From positions 62,001-126,000 of the forward strand of contig CAZCZL010000004.1 in the NCBI GenBank assembly GCA_964503315.1: a DNA stretch of 64,000 bases, in the 5' to 3' direction. Below the pieces are notes generated by a model. It was given only the letters and a program-made list of their open reading frames with translations, was not told the origin of the DNA and did not search any database. The first letter of the stretch is position 1. Each line of letters begins with the position of its first letter. The stretch is from FEB-12 sp964503315 (lineage in GTDB: Bacteria; Zixibacteria; MSB-5A5; GN15; FEB-12). The translations under genes and the position numbers were made by a program. Positions 56,497-64,000 of this stretch are shown in pieces.

Positions 56497-56601
56497 ATGA
56501 AGATCATTCAACCACCGATGGGCGATGTCCTGCAGGCGTGCCCGAAATACAAACCGTGCATCTGCTACGGCAAACTGTTCCTCATCCTGCCTCCGAGATA
56601 G
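56497..56601 (+). CDS. Putative modified-peptide precursor A (34 aa)
   Basis: Translated from ATG 56497: starts MKIIQPPMGDVLQ, then ACPKYK, and ends PCICYGKLFLILPPR. AAAGG lies seven bases before the ATG. An in-frame ATG at 56431 would give 56 aa, but the shorter form aligns with peptide B from its first residue (MK-[IF]-I). It has three Cys and no signal peptide. It lies between two radical SAM/SPASM genes and shares the C-terminal motif C-x-C-Y-x-[KR]-L-F-L-I-x-P with peptide B. Low similarity elsewhere and strict conservation at the end suggest leader plus core. Confidence 0.75.
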   Translation: MKIIQPPMGDVLQACPKYKPCICYGKLFLILPPR

Positions 56602-56715
56602 TGGGCAGGATCCCATCAGCCGTTCGCGGACGGTTGAGCATGATTCGGATACAATGAAGTCTCGCTATAGATGCAATGGAGCGAACGCTCCAGGTAACGC
56701 AACACTAACTACCTT

Positions 56716-56725
56716 AAGGAGGTGA
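56716..56725 (+). promoter_or_regulatory. Very strong Shine-Dalgarno for peptide B
   Basis: AAGGAGGTGA complements the 3' end of 16S rRNA over ten bases. It fixes the GTG at 56730 as the start and implies high expression of peptide B compared with its neighbours. Confidence 0.75.
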
Positions 56726-56729
56726 ACTC

Positions 56730-56813
56730 GTGAAGTTTATCGAAAAGAGCCGCAAGGCCGAGGCCATTCCGTGCCCGTGCTACAAGAGACTGTTCCTCAT
56801 CTCCCCGAGATAA
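56730..56813 (+). CDS. Putative modified-peptide precursor B (27 aa)
   Basis: GTG start at 56730. It begins MKFIEKSRKAEA and ends PCPCYKRLFLISPR. It has two Cys separated by Pro, compared with C-I-C in peptide A. The shared block is Pro-Cys-x-Cys-Tyr-x-[Lys/Arg]-Leu-Phe-Leu-Ile-x-Pro-Arg, with one extra Pro in A. Two homologous mini-genes with ribosome sites in a row, both ending at the same motif, are far from chance. It has no similarity to PqqA, mycofactocin MftA or SCIFF precursors that I can see. Confidence 0.78.
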   Translation: MKFIEKSRKAEAIPCPCYKRLFLISPR

Positions 56814-56901
56814 TGAACACTGTTTTCTGACCTAACTTCGGCGGATGTCGGTCCCATGCACATTGACCCGGCATCCGCCAACACTGGATTCGCAGGAATT
56901 G

Positions 56902-57918
56902 ATGATCGCACCACGTTCTGACAAGCCTAAGATGGTCGCCTGGGAAGCTACCCGGCAATGCAACCTAACCTGTCCGCATTGCTACAGCGCCGCCACCCGC
57001 AAACCGCTGAATGAACTGACCACCGAGGAATCGCTACGCATTCTGGATCAACTAGAGTTACTCGGCGGGGAATGGCTTGGCTGGACCGGCGGCGAACCAC
57101 TCCTTCGCACCGACCTGGAGGTCATGGTCAGGTTTGCCGCCGATCATGGCTTCACTCGCCAAGGCGTCACCACCAACGGCATTCCATTGACAAAGCAACG
57201 CGCTGAATCGCTGAAAGCCGCCGGCATGACCTCGGTGCAGATATCGATCGATGGTTCCACCGCCGAGAAGAACCGCGAGATGCGTCGCGCTACTCTCGAA
57301 GAGTTTGAGCTCGTCCTGCAGGCGATACGTCATTGCCACGATGTCGGCTTGACTGTCGATCTCGCCATGCTTCTCGGTCGCTACACGCTTGAGGATGCTG
57401 ACGCCTTCCTCGAGATGGCCGATCGTGAAGGGGTCAAGTATGTCCGCTTCTGTGGCTTTGTCCCCGCTGGACGCGGCAAGCGACCGGACATGGTCGAACG
57501 GTTGATGTTCAACGGCCATTTGCCCGAACTGAAGCAGTTTGTCGAGGCGGCAGTCTACTGCGCGCAACCGGTCCCGATGTTTGATCCCGCGTTTGGACCC
57601 ACACCACCCAATTTCGAATTCCACGACTGTATCGCCGGCATCGAGATGCTCTACATTTCATGCACTGGTGACGTTTATCCGTGCACGTCGCTCCTCGACA
57701 AGCGATTTATCGTGGGAAATCTGAGAGAACGATCTCTCGCCGATATCTGGAATGACCCCAAAATGACCGAGATCGCCAATTTCCCCCGTGAGCAGATCCA
57801 TGGACATTGCAAGGAGTGCGAGCAGTTCTCCGGATGCAAAGGAGCCTGCCGCGGCGTTACCTACGCTCACACTGGCGACCTGTACGCGTCATTTCCCGTC
57901 TGCCTCAAACGCGCATGA
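56902..57918 (+). CDS. Radical SAM/SPASM peptide-modifying enzyme 2 (PqqE/MftC-like)
   Basis: 338 aa from ATG 56902 with AGGAATT upstream; the frame extends to 56845. The cluster motif CNLTCPHC (C20, C24, C27) is followed by LGWTGGEPLL and VQISIDGSTAEKNREMR. The C-terminal SPASM Cys set is FHDC, YISCTGDVYPC, HCKECEQFSGCKGAC and PVC. The architecture resembles PqqE, mycofactocin MftC and heme-pathway AhbC/AhbD. It lies 88 bases after peptide B and is probably the second maturase of the cluster. It ends next to a convergent ars operon. Confidence 0.9.
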   Translation: MIAPRSDKPKMVAWEATRQCNLTCPHCYSAATRKPLNELTTEESLRILDQLELLGGEWLGWTGGEPLLRTDLEVMVRFAADHGFTRQGVTTNGIPLTKQRAESLKAAGMTSVQISIDGSTAEKNREMRRATLEEFELVLQAIRHCHDVGLTVDLAMLLGRYTLEDADAFLEMADREGVKYVRFCGFVPAGRGKRPDMVERLMFNGHLPELKQFVEAAVYCAQPVPMFDPAFGPTPPNFEFHDCIAGIEMLYISCTGDVYPCTSLLDKRFIVGNLRERSLADIWNDPKMTEIANFPREQIHGHCKECEQFSGCKGACRGVTYAHTGDLYASFPVCLKRA

Positions 57919-57920
57919 GC

Positions 57921-58355
57921 TTAGCGCGACGTTTCGGATGTCACCCACGAGCGTATCTTCGCGGCTATCTCATTCCGCACTCGTCTGAACTCAGACAGTA
58001 TCTCATCCTCCGTTCCAACAGCTTTGTCCGGATCATCGAATGGCCAGTGCAGACGGATCGCTTCTCCCGGGAAAACCGGGCAATGTGACGCTGCGTTGTC
58101 GCAGACCGTGATGATATAATCAAAGCGTTGGCCGAGATAGTCGTTCAGGTGATTGGACTGTTGGTGCGATATATCAATCCCCAGTTCGCCCATTACCTGA
58201 ATCGCCTTCGGATGCACGGCCTTCGGTTTGAGACCGGCGGAGAACGCCTCTATTCGGCCATTTCCGAAATGCCGAAACAGCGCCTCGGCCATCTGCGAGC
58301 GACATGAATTGCCGGTGCATAAGACTAATACTCTGAGGCTGCTCTTCCCAGTCAA
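57921..58355 (-). CDS. arsC: Arsenate reductase, thioredoxin-coupled (LMW phosphatase fold)
   Basis: 144 aa. The P-loop CTGNSCRSQ (Cys13, Arg19) and the redox Cys pair CDNAASHCPVFPG are those of the thioredoxin-linked ArsC class. It reduces arsenate to arsenite for export by Acr3. It overlaps acr3 by ATGA and is the last gene of arsR-arsM-acr3-arsC. Confidence 0.94.
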   Translation of the reverse strand: MTGKSSLRVLVLCTGNSCRSQMAEALFRHFGNGRIEAFSAGLKPKAVHPKAIQVMGELGIDISHQQSNHLNDYLGQRFDYIITVCDNAASHCPVFPGEAIRLHWPFDDPDKAVGTEDEILSEFRRVRNEIAAKIRSWVTSETSR

Positions 58356-59458
58356 TTGTTCGCTCCCTGAACTTTAGCGGAGGCGAAATACTTCTTCTGA
58401 AATTTCAGCGCCACCGTGACCAGTCCTATCAGAACAGGTACCTCGACCAACGGCCCGATCACCGCGGCAAACGCCGCGCCCGAGTTAATGCCGAAAACCG
58501 CGACTGCCACCGCTATCGCCAACTCGAAATTATTCGAAGCGGCGGTGAGTGACAGCGTCGCCGTTTTGGAATAATCCGCCCCGGCTCTTTTTCCCAGCCA
58601 GAACGAGACCAGGAACATGACGACAAAGTATATCAGCAATGGGATCGCGATCCGCACGACATCCATGGGGATCTGCACGATCAGATTCCCCTTGAGGCTG
58701 AACATCACTAGAATCGTAAACAGCAAGGCGATCAGTGTAATGGGGCTGATCAAAGGAATGAATCTTGTCTCATACCAGTGCTTCCCCTTGAGCTTGATCA
58801 TCACGAATCGTGTGATCATCCCCGCCAGGAACGGTATCCCCAGATAGATGAACACAGAATTCGCTATCTGCTTCATGCTGACTTCGACGATCGCGCCTTC
58901 GAGTCCAAAGTATGGCGGCAGAACGGTAATGAACACCCACGCATACAGGCTGTAGAAGAGGACCTGGAAGATCGAGTTGAAAGCCACCAACCCGGCGGCA
59001 TACTCCGTGTCACCTTTGGCCAGTTCATTCCAGACGATCACCATCGCGATACATCGCGCCAGTCCGATCATGATCAGCCCGACCATGTAATCTGGATATC
59101 CGCGCAAAAAGATGATCGCCAGGAAAAACATCAGGATCGGGCCGATCACCCAATTCTGCACGAGTGACAAACCAAGGACTTTGACATTGCGGAAGACATC
59201 CCCCAGCTCTTCGTATTTCACTTTGGCCAATGGGGGATACATCATCAAGATCAGGCCGATAGCGATCGGCACATTGGTGGTGCCGACCTGGAATCGATTG
59301 ATGAATGCTTCCACGCCGGGCGATAGCCATCCGATGAACACACCGATCGCCATCCCCAGAAATATCCAGACCGTGAGATACCGATCCAGAAACGAAAGTC
59401 CGCCTCCGACTGTCGGAAGCTCCTTCCGCGCAACACCCGGTTCGACTGTTCTGACCAT
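58352..59458 (-). CDS. acr3: Arsenite efflux permease Acr3
   Basis: 368 aa, ten predicted helices, inner-membrane arsenite exporter of the ACR3 (BART) family. The essential Cys is in GLARCIAMVIVWNELAKGD, and TLSLTAASNNFELAIAVAVAVFG is the conserved C-terminal block. It sits between arsM and arsC. Confidence 0.95.
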   Translation of the reverse strand: MVRTVEPGVARKELPTVGGGLSFLDRYLTVWIFLGMAIGVFIGWLSPGVEAFINRFQVGTTNVPIAIGLILMMYPPLAKVKYEELGDVFRNVKVLGLSLVQNWVIGPILMFFLAIIFLRGYPDYMVGLIMIGLARCIAMVIVWNELAKGDTEYAAGLVAFNSIFQVLFYSLYAWVFITVLPPYFGLEGAIVEVSMKQIANSVFIYLGIPFLAGMITRFVMIKLKGKHWYETRFIPLISPITLIALLFTILVMFSLKGNLIVQIPMDVVRIAIPLLIYFVVMFLVSFWLGKRAGADYSKTATLSLTAASNNFELAIAVAVAVFGINSGAAFAAVIGPLVEVPVLIGLVTVALKFQKKYFASAKVQGANN

Positions 59459-59467
59459 TGTCCCGTC

Positions 59468-60274
59468 CTATTTGGGTTTCCGACCGGTCACCGTGATGCT
59501 CAGCACCTCGGTCCCGGACTTGACGAACTCCCTAATCTCATTCTCCGTCGCGTAATTGCGCAACACTTCGTCCGGCAGATCCACCTTCTTGCTTGATGTT
59601 ACCTGAACATCTCGCAATCCGGCCTTGGCGATATAATCCATATATGCCTCGGTTGTAGTGGCGCCCGCGATGCACCCGATGTAGAGTGCCGTCGCTGTTC
59701 GCACTCCCTCCGGGAGAGGTCCGGTCAATACCAGATCAGAAATGGAGAACCGTCCGCCCGGTTTGAGCACTCGCGCTATCTCAGAAAATGCTTTCTGCTT
59801 GTCCGGAACCAGATTTAAAACACAGTTGGACAGAATAACGTCCGCGAAATTCTCTTCCACCGGAAGTTGCTCGATCTCGCCTAACCGGAATTCTACGTTT
59901 GTGTAGCCAAGTCCCTCGTTGTTCTGGATCGCTTTCTCGATCATCGCTGGGGTCATGTCCACCCCGACCACTCGCCCGGTCTCACCGGCCATGCGGCGGG
60001 CGACAAAGACATCATTCCCCGCACCGGAGCCGAGGTCCACGACCGTCTCCCCCGGCTGGATATTGGCGTATTGAGTCGGGAGGCCGCACCCCAGGCCAAG
60101 GTCCGCTTCTTTGACATACCCATCAAGCTGGGTGTACTCGTTGGGTGAGACATTGATAGAGCCGTCGCCGCAGCAGTTTGTCGGCCCGCAACAGCAACTA
60201 TCCGATGCCTGCGCTAATGCGCCATACTTCTCGCGAACGACTGCTTTGATCTCTGAAGGATCGTTGGTCTTCAT
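59468..60274 (-). CDS. arsM: Arsenite S-adenosylmethionine methyltransferase
   Basis: 268 aa. N-terminal Cys cluster (DSCCCGPTNCCGDGS) and the SAM fold (TVVDLGSGAGNDVFVARR; VGVDMTPAMIEKA). Conserved arsenite-binding Cys lie in LSNCVLNLVPDK and LYIGCIAGAT. It methylates As(III) to volatile or less toxic products. It starts 15 bases after arsR. Confidence 0.94.
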   Translation of the reverse strand: MKTNDPSEIKAVVREKYGALAQASDSCCCGPTNCCGDGSINVSPNEYTQLDGYVKEADLGLGCGLPTQYANIQPGETVVDLGSGAGNDVFVARRMAGETGRVVGVDMTPAMIEKAIQNNEGLGYTNVEFRLGEIEQLPVEENFADVILSNCVLNLVPDKQKAFSEIARVLKPGGRFSISDLVLTGPLPEGVRTATALYIGCIAGATTTEAYMDYIAKAGLRDVQVTSSKKVDLPDEVLRNYATENEIREFVKSGTEVLSITVTGRKPK

Positions 60275-60289
60275 ACTATCCTCATATTT

Positions 60290-60625
60290 CTAGCAGCACT
60301 TGCTGCCTTGCGGTATTGGTAAAGACTCGATTATCTGCTTGAATCGCTGACTCTGTTCGGTCAACTTATCCCAGTCGATGCAGTAGCATGACTTGGGGCC
60401 GTCGATCTCCCCTTTGATCAGCCCTGCTTCCTTCAGTACCCTGAGATGCTGCGACACGGTCGACTGCGCTAATGGAAGCAGGTCGACTATCTCGCCGCAA
60501 ATGCAGCTATTCCGTTCGGCGACCGCTTTCAGGATAGCCAATCTGGCGGGGTGCGATAATGCCCGGGCGAAATCCGCCGCCGCCACCAGATCCTGTCCAA
60601 ACTCTTCTTTCTTGTTCTGTCCCAT
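60290..60625 (-). CDS. arsR: ArsR-family arsenic-responsive repressor
   Basis: 111 aa winged-helix regulator. Helix-turn-helix LAQSTVSQHLRVLKEAGLI. Candidate As(III) thiols are SCICGEIVDLL near the DNA-binding helix, SCYCID and the C-terminal SKCC. The start has AGGAGC upstream. It should repress its own operon through the palindrome at 60636-60653. Confidence 0.93.
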   Translation of the reverse strand: MGQNKKEEFGQDLVAAADFARALSHPARLAILKAVAERNSCICGEIVDLLPLAQSTVSQHLRVLKEAGLIKGEIDGPKSCYCIDWDKLTEQSQRFKQIIESLPIPQGSKCC

Positions 60626-60635
60626 ATAGCTCCTA

Positions 60636-60653
60636 TATCGTATAATTACGATA
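60636..60653. promoter_or_regulatory. ArsR operator overlapping the ars promoter
   Basis: TATCGT-ATAATT-ACGATA, a perfect 6-6-6 inverted repeat. It covers the -10 (TAATTA, 60648-60643) of a minus-strand promoter whose -35 TTGACA lies at 60671-60666, with a 17-base spacer. Confidence 0.7.
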
Positions 60654-61051
60654 AACGATTTAGTTTGTCAAACGAAAATTGGTGGATTATTCATGATTTT
60701 GCGTATCTGATTGTTTTATAGTGCTTTATCCTCGATAACAGTGGTTCATAGACAGGATCAGGCTGCCTTGAGCCTTTCACTTAACAAGAAATAGTTCTCC
60801 GTTGCAGGTCGCAGTATTCCGATAAAAAAGCTACATCTGCTCTATTTTGGGCGATTAAAAGCGACTAAAAGAGTCTACGACGAAAAGATTAACGAATCGC
60901 GCAAGGGGTTGTCTGACAAGACGAAAGACTGCTCGTTACCAACAGCTCCTTGTCGGCGAATCACGGATATTTTGGAACCCATCATGAGCTCACGTGTTTA
61001 ATGAGACACGGGAAAGTTGGCCCGCAGCCGATCCACCCCGTGAACAAGAGA

Positions 61052-61080
61052 TTGCTCCGAATAGACAAAACTGATATATT
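61052..61080 (+). promoter_or_regulatory. Predicted promoter of the HMA-domain gene
   Basis: TTGCTC (61052-61057), 17 bases, TATATT (61075-61080). The leader would be about 40 bases, and the gene has a good AGAGGAG ribosome site. Confidence 0.45.
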
Positions 61081-61127
61081 GAACGACAGAAAATAACCAT
61101 TAGGCACAATCCGAAGAGGAGTAACGC

Positions 61128-61802
61128 ATGAAGAAGATGATCTTTCTCGGTCTGTCCGGTCTGGCGGTCCTCGCCTTGACTGTCGCCCCGGTCGTCGCTG
61201 GTGAAAACTGCAGCGGCACCAAGACTACCGCCACCACGGCTTCCAAGTCGGCCTGTGGCAGCAAGACTGAAGGCACTAATGCCAAAATGATCGGCTCGGG
61301 TGCTTCCTGTGGTGACAAGGCTACCGCCACCACCGCGTCCGCTCACCCCGGCTGCAATCTCGACGGCAAGAAGTTGACTGCCGAAGAGTGCGCCGCCATG
61401 ATGAAGACCATGTCTGCCGAAGACTGCGCCAAGCTGTGCGGTTACGAAGGCAAGATGGAAATGGTCAACATGAATATCAAGGGTATGACCTGCGGTGGCT
61501 GCGAAGGCTCCGTGACGGCCGCTCTTGAGAAGACCCCTGGCGTCGTGAAGGTCCTCAGCGTGAACTACAAAGATGGTTCCGCGCTGGTCTGCATCGACCC
61601 GGCCAAGACCAAAGCTGAGACCTTGACCCAGACCGTTGCTAACAAGGGTTACGAAGCCCAGATCATCCCGGCTGTCGCCACCACCACTGGTGCTACGACC
61701 AAGGCCGCGGGTGCCGGCTGCTCCAAGACCTGCACGCCTGAAGAGATGGCCGCCTGCGCTTCCAAGAAAGAAGCCAAGACCGGCGCCGAAGGCTCGAAGT
61801 AA
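61128..61802 (+). CDS. Exported Cys-rich protein with a heavy-metal-associated (HMA) domain
   Basis: 224 aa. Signal peptide (MKKMIFLGLSGLAVLALTVAPVVA), then a Cys/Thr/Ser-rich low-complexity region (~26-110). A single HMA domain (~112-180) carries the metal-binding GMTCGGC (C122, C125), and a Cys-containing tail follows (GCSKTCTPEEMAAC). There are thirteen Cys in total. The HMA domain resembles periplasmic MerP and CopZ-like chaperones, but the long Cys-rich arms are unusual. It probably binds soft metals (Cu, Hg, Cd or As-thiol) in the periplasm; the adjacent ars operon fits a metal-stress role. It forms its own unit with a strong terminator. Confidence 0.83.
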   Translation: MKKMIFLGLSGLAVLALTVAPVVAGENCSGTKTTATTASKSACGSKTEGTNAKMIGSGASCGDKATATTASAHPGCNLDGKKLTAEECAAMMKTMSAEDCAKLCGYEGKMEMVNMNIKGMTCGGCEGSVTAALEKTPGVVKVLSVNYKDGSALVCIDPAKTKAETLTQTVANKGYEAQIIPAVATTTGATTKAAGAGCSKTCTPEEMAACASKKEAKTGAEGSK

Positions 61803-61831
61803 GTTCTGTATCTCCTTTTTGGGTGTTACCG

Positions 61832-61861
61832 GCGGGGTTCATGTGAACCCCGCCATTTTTA
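61832..61861 (+). terminator. Rho-independent terminator after the HMA gene
   Basis: An 11-base stem GGCGGGGTTCA/TGAACCCCGCC followed by ATTTTTAT. Confidence 0.9.
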
Positions 61862-61918
61862 TGCCTGCCCAAATTGTGAATGGACGACCGCGAGACGTGT
61901 GCGTACATTAGTAGACCA

Positions 61919-62881
61919 ATGAAATTCCGTCCTTTACATCTTATTGCGCTCCTTACGCTGCTGGTGACCTCAGCTAATGCCGCCAAGTATGCGGGCGAAG
62001 CTTTTTCGCTCGGTGTTGGAGCTCGGGGCTTGGCGATGGGAGGCGCGGTTGTCGCGGGACCATTTGATGGCACCGCCGTCTACTGGAACCCTGCCGGAAT
62101 GAATCGTCTCGATGGTCGCTACCTGACGGCCATGCATGCAGAGACCTTCGGCTCCCTACTCAATCATGATTTCGTGTCGTATGTGGATGCCCGGCCGCGC
62201 ACCAGTTCGCTGATCCAGCGTTTCGGATTCTACGTCTACTACCTGGGCGGGGGAGGCATCAAGATAACCCAGCTTGACCAATACAACCGCCCCTATGTGC
62301 TGAAAGAAGAGAATCATGGCGATTTCCTCTTCGCCGGTTCAATAGCGGGGCGACTTTCTTCACGGGTCGACTTCGGTCTGACCGCCAAGGTCATCTATCG
62401 CGACATTGGCACCGAATCAGGTTATGGGTTGACGCTCGATGCCGGATTTCTCTTGAAGCCGTATCAGTTTGCGACCGTCGGACTCATGATCACCGACGCA
62501 ACTACCGGCTTTATTCGCTACTCCGGCCAAACCTTTGATTCCGGCGGCAATTCCGAATCGATCTATCCGACGGTCAAGCCATCATTGATGCTGAGTACCC
62601 GGTATCGTGACTTTGTCGGACGCTTCGTCATGTCTGGCGATGTGAAGTTTGAAGGGCTGCGTGAAGCGGCTCAATACTGGACCGGAGATATCTCGCTCGA
62701 CTCGCACTTTGGGTGGGAACTCGGCTACAAGGAGATGATCTTTGGACGGGCCGGGTTTGATATCGGCCGTTTCACCACCGGAGCGGGGGTGGACATTCGA
62801 CGGATCACCATCGACTTCGCCTATCTGCACCATTCCGAACTTGATGAGACCTTTCGCGTCAGCGCGGGATACCGGTTCTGA
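61919..62881 (+). CDS. PorV/PorQ-like outer-membrane beta-barrel protein
   Basis: 320 aa from ATG 61919 (signal peptide MKFRPLHLIALLTLLVTSANA); the frame extends to 61880. The start of the mature protein (FSLGVGARGLAMGGAVVAGPFDGTAVYWNPAGM) is the hallmark of the PorV/PorQ and FadL-like UPF0164 group. Alternating strands run to the C-terminal aromatic residue (VSAGYRF). In type IX secretion organisms PorV shuttles cargo; no T9SS gene is in the window, so function is open. Confidence 0.83.
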   Translation: MKFRPLHLIALLTLLVTSANAAKYAGEAFSLGVGARGLAMGGAVVAGPFDGTAVYWNPAGMNRLDGRYLTAMHAETFGSLLNHDFVSYVDARPRTSSLIQRFGFYVYYLGGGGIKITQLDQYNRPYVLKEENHGDFLFAGSIAGRLSSRVDFGLTAKVIYRDIGTESGYGLTLDAGFLLKPYQFATVGLMITDATTGFIRYSGQTFDSGGNSESIYPTVKPSLMLSTRYRDFVGRFVMSGDVKFEGLREAAQYWTGDISLDSHFGWELGYKEMIFGRAGFDIGRFTTGAGVDIRRITIDFAYLHHSELDETFRVSAGYRF

Positions 62882-62884
62882 TCG

Positions 62885-63145
62885 ATGACGATGGACGGCA
62901 CAACTATTCTTGGGCTGGTGGCCGGCACGCTGACGTCAGCCGCCTTTTTCCCGCAGTTCATTCAAGCCTGGCGAACGAAATCGGTGAAAGACGTGTCGCT
63001 CGCCATGTACATTATCTTCTGCCTCGGAATATCTCTTTGGCTCATTTACGGTTTCCTGGTCGGTTCTGTGCCGGTTATTCTGGCCAATATGGTCACGCTC
63101 AGTATGGCCGCGGCGATACTCTACCTCAAAATTCGCTACCGCTAA
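62885..63145 (+). CDS. SemiSWEET sugar transporter
   Basis: 86 aa, three predicted helices with the PQ-loop motif (LTSAAFFPQFIQAWRTKS) and the family's Trp/Asn sugar-pocket pattern (LWLIYGFLVGSVPVILANMVTL). SemiSWEETs dimerise and move sugars such as sucrose or glucose by facilitated diffusion. The start is ATG 62885 or 62891. It follows the barrel gene by three bases, so the two may be cotranscribed. Confidence 0.92.
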   Translation: MTMDGTTILGLVAGTLTSAAFFPQFIQAWRTKSVKDVSLAMYIIFCLGISLWLIYGFLVGSVPVILANMVTLSMAAAILYLKIRYR

Positions 63146-63223
63146 GCCCACTTGCCATCCGGCAGTTCGTCTGCTACCTTTTCAAGCATAGAGTGTATCA
63201 GTCTTAGATAAGGAGATCCTCAC

Positions 63224-64000
63224 GTGATTCGTAAATTCTCATTGATTTGCCTGCTTATGACCGGGATGGCCGCGAGTCTGTTTGCCGCCGACCCTACTCC
63301 GCAGACAACTAATCCTGCTGACTCACTGGTCCTGCCAGGGGAGTCGCATCTCTCAAATATCCGCCAGATAACTTTCGGTGGTCAGAATGCCGAAGCGTAC
63401 TGGAACCATGATGGGACCGAACTGATCTTTCAATCCGAGCGGGATGGCCGCGCCTGTGACGCCATCTACCGGATGAATGGCGACGGCGCCAACGTTCGGA
63501 TGGTCTCGCCGGGTCGCGGTGCCACGACCTGTTCATTCATCGCTCCCGATGGCAAGGCGATCATTTATGCCTCAACTCATCTCGCTGACTCAATCTGCCC
63601 GCCCAAGGCTGATATGTCGCGCGGCTATGTCTGGTCGCTCTACAAGTCGTATGATATCTTCAAAGCTGATCCTGACGGCTCGAATATCATTCGGTTGACA
63701 GAGACCGATGGATACGATGCTGAGGCCGTTTACTCGCCCAAGAATGATAAGATCCTCTTTACCTCCGTTCGCACTGGAGACCTTGAGCTTTATCTCATGA
63801 ATCCGGATGGTTCCGGGGTTGAGCAATTGACCAATATGCCTGGATACGACGGGGGCGCGTTCTTCTCCTACGACGGTGAGTGGATCTGCTGGCGCGCGTC
63901 TCGCCCGACCGGCGACGCGCTGAAGGACTACCAGACACTGCTGGCGGACGGTTTCATTCGCCCGAGCAAGCTAGAAATCTATATCATGAACCTGAAGGAC
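63224..64000 (+). CDS. TolB-like/WD40-like beta-propeller exported protein (3' end outside window)
   Basis: GTG start at 63224 with AAGGAG eight bases upstream; the frame is open to the window's end (259 codons). Signal peptide (LICLLMTGMAASLFAA). Repeated PD40/TolB-type blades follow: WNHDGTELIFQSERDG, ADPDGSNIIRLTETDGYDAEAVYSPKNDKILFTS and MNPDGSGVEQLTNMPGYDGGAFFS. Such propellers are periplasmic, often fused to a peptidase or amidohydrolase further on. What lies at the C-terminus cannot be told here. Confidence 0.85.
   Translation, partial: MIRKFSLICLLMTGMAASLFAADPTPQTTNPADSLVLPGESHLSNIRQITFGGQNAEAYWNHDGTELIFQSERDGRACDAIYRMNGDGANVRMVSPGRGATTCSFIAPDGKAIIYASTHLADSICPPKADMSRGYVWSLYKSYDIFKADPDGSNIIRLTETDGYDAEAVYSPKNDKILFTSVRTGDLELYLMNPDGSGVEQLTNMPGYDGGAFFSYDGEWICWRASRPTGDALKDYQTLLADGFIRPSKLEIYIMNLKD

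Larger units (their letters stand above)
60626..61127. other. AT-rich divergent spacer between arsR and the HMA protein
   Basis: 502 bases, no supported gene. It holds the ars promoter/operator (60636-60671) and the promoter of the HMA gene (61052-61080). The middle part (60700-60990) is AT-rich with no evident structure. Confidence 0.55.

Noticed and set aside
56497..56813. PqqA, mycofactocin MftA or SCIFF precursor identity for the twin peptides
   Set aside because: They lack the Glu-x3-Tyr of PqqA, the C-terminal Val-Tyr of MftA and the six-Cys spacing of SCIFF.

Overview
The window is a dense, gene-rich stretch of a Gram-negative aerobe. It looks like a lineage of the Fibrobacteres-Chlorobi-Bacteroidetes (FCB) superphylum or a relative such as Zixibacteria; this placement is inference. 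Hints are a DUF5686-type outer-membrane protein with a carboxypeptidase-regulatory domain, a PorV/PorQ-like barrel, an Alternative Complex III (ACIII) plus A2-type caa3 oxidase operon, and a Bacteroidetes-style long aromatic amino acid hydroxylase. No rRNA, tRNA, CRISPR array or insertion sequence was found.

Layout. (1) 1-2.4 kb: end of a phosphate-uptake operon (pstA partial, pstB, phoU). (2) 2.5-16.1 kb: phenylalanine/tyrosine degradation together with the pathway for its tetrahydrobiopterin cofactor: folE, a triple-domain 6-pyruvoyl-tetrahydropterin synthase (PTPS) and a sepiapterin-reductase-like dehydrogenase. After two small lipoprotein-like genes come aromatic amino acid hydroxylase and, divergently, hppD, hmgA, an aminotransferase, a fumarylacetoacetate-hydrolase-family protein, a flavin-reductase-like protein and acetoacetyl-CoA synthetase. 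(3) 16.2-24.0 kb: two chemoreceptors, and a very unusual exported protein in which two beta-carbonic anhydrase domains are fused through a coiled coil to an outer-membrane porin. (4) 24.3-31.2 kb: two exported amidohydrolase-family proteins and a DUF5686 protein. (5) 31.3-46.9 kb: aerobic respiration on the minus strand: ActABCDEF, a small membrane protein, SCO, CoxBACD, a heme A synthase-SCO fusion, a DUF420 protein, and a separate heme O synthase. (6) 47.4-53.7 kb: class II (B12-dependent) ribonucleotide reductase behind tandem NrdR boxes, a 1.1-kb repeat-rich spacer, and enolase. (7) 53.9-57.9 kb: a putative new peptide-modification cluster: two radical SAM/SPASM enzymes flank two tiny related peptide genes, with a divergent Cys-rich exported peptide and a membrane-anchored redoxin beside them. 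(8) 57.9-60.7 kb: arsRM-acr3-arsC arsenic resistance. (9) 61-64 kb: a Cys-rich exported HMA-domain protein, a PorV-like barrel, a SemiSWEET sugar transporter and the start of a TolB-like propeller protein.

The strongest candidates for undescribed biology are the radical SAM twin-peptide cluster (54.0-57.9 kb) and the carbonic anhydrase-porin fusion (21.1-24.0 kb). Next is the triple-PTPS protein, in which only one domain keeps the zinc ligands and catalytic Cys while the other two keep the catalytic Asp-His pair. All assignments come from reading motifs and context; no database search was run.
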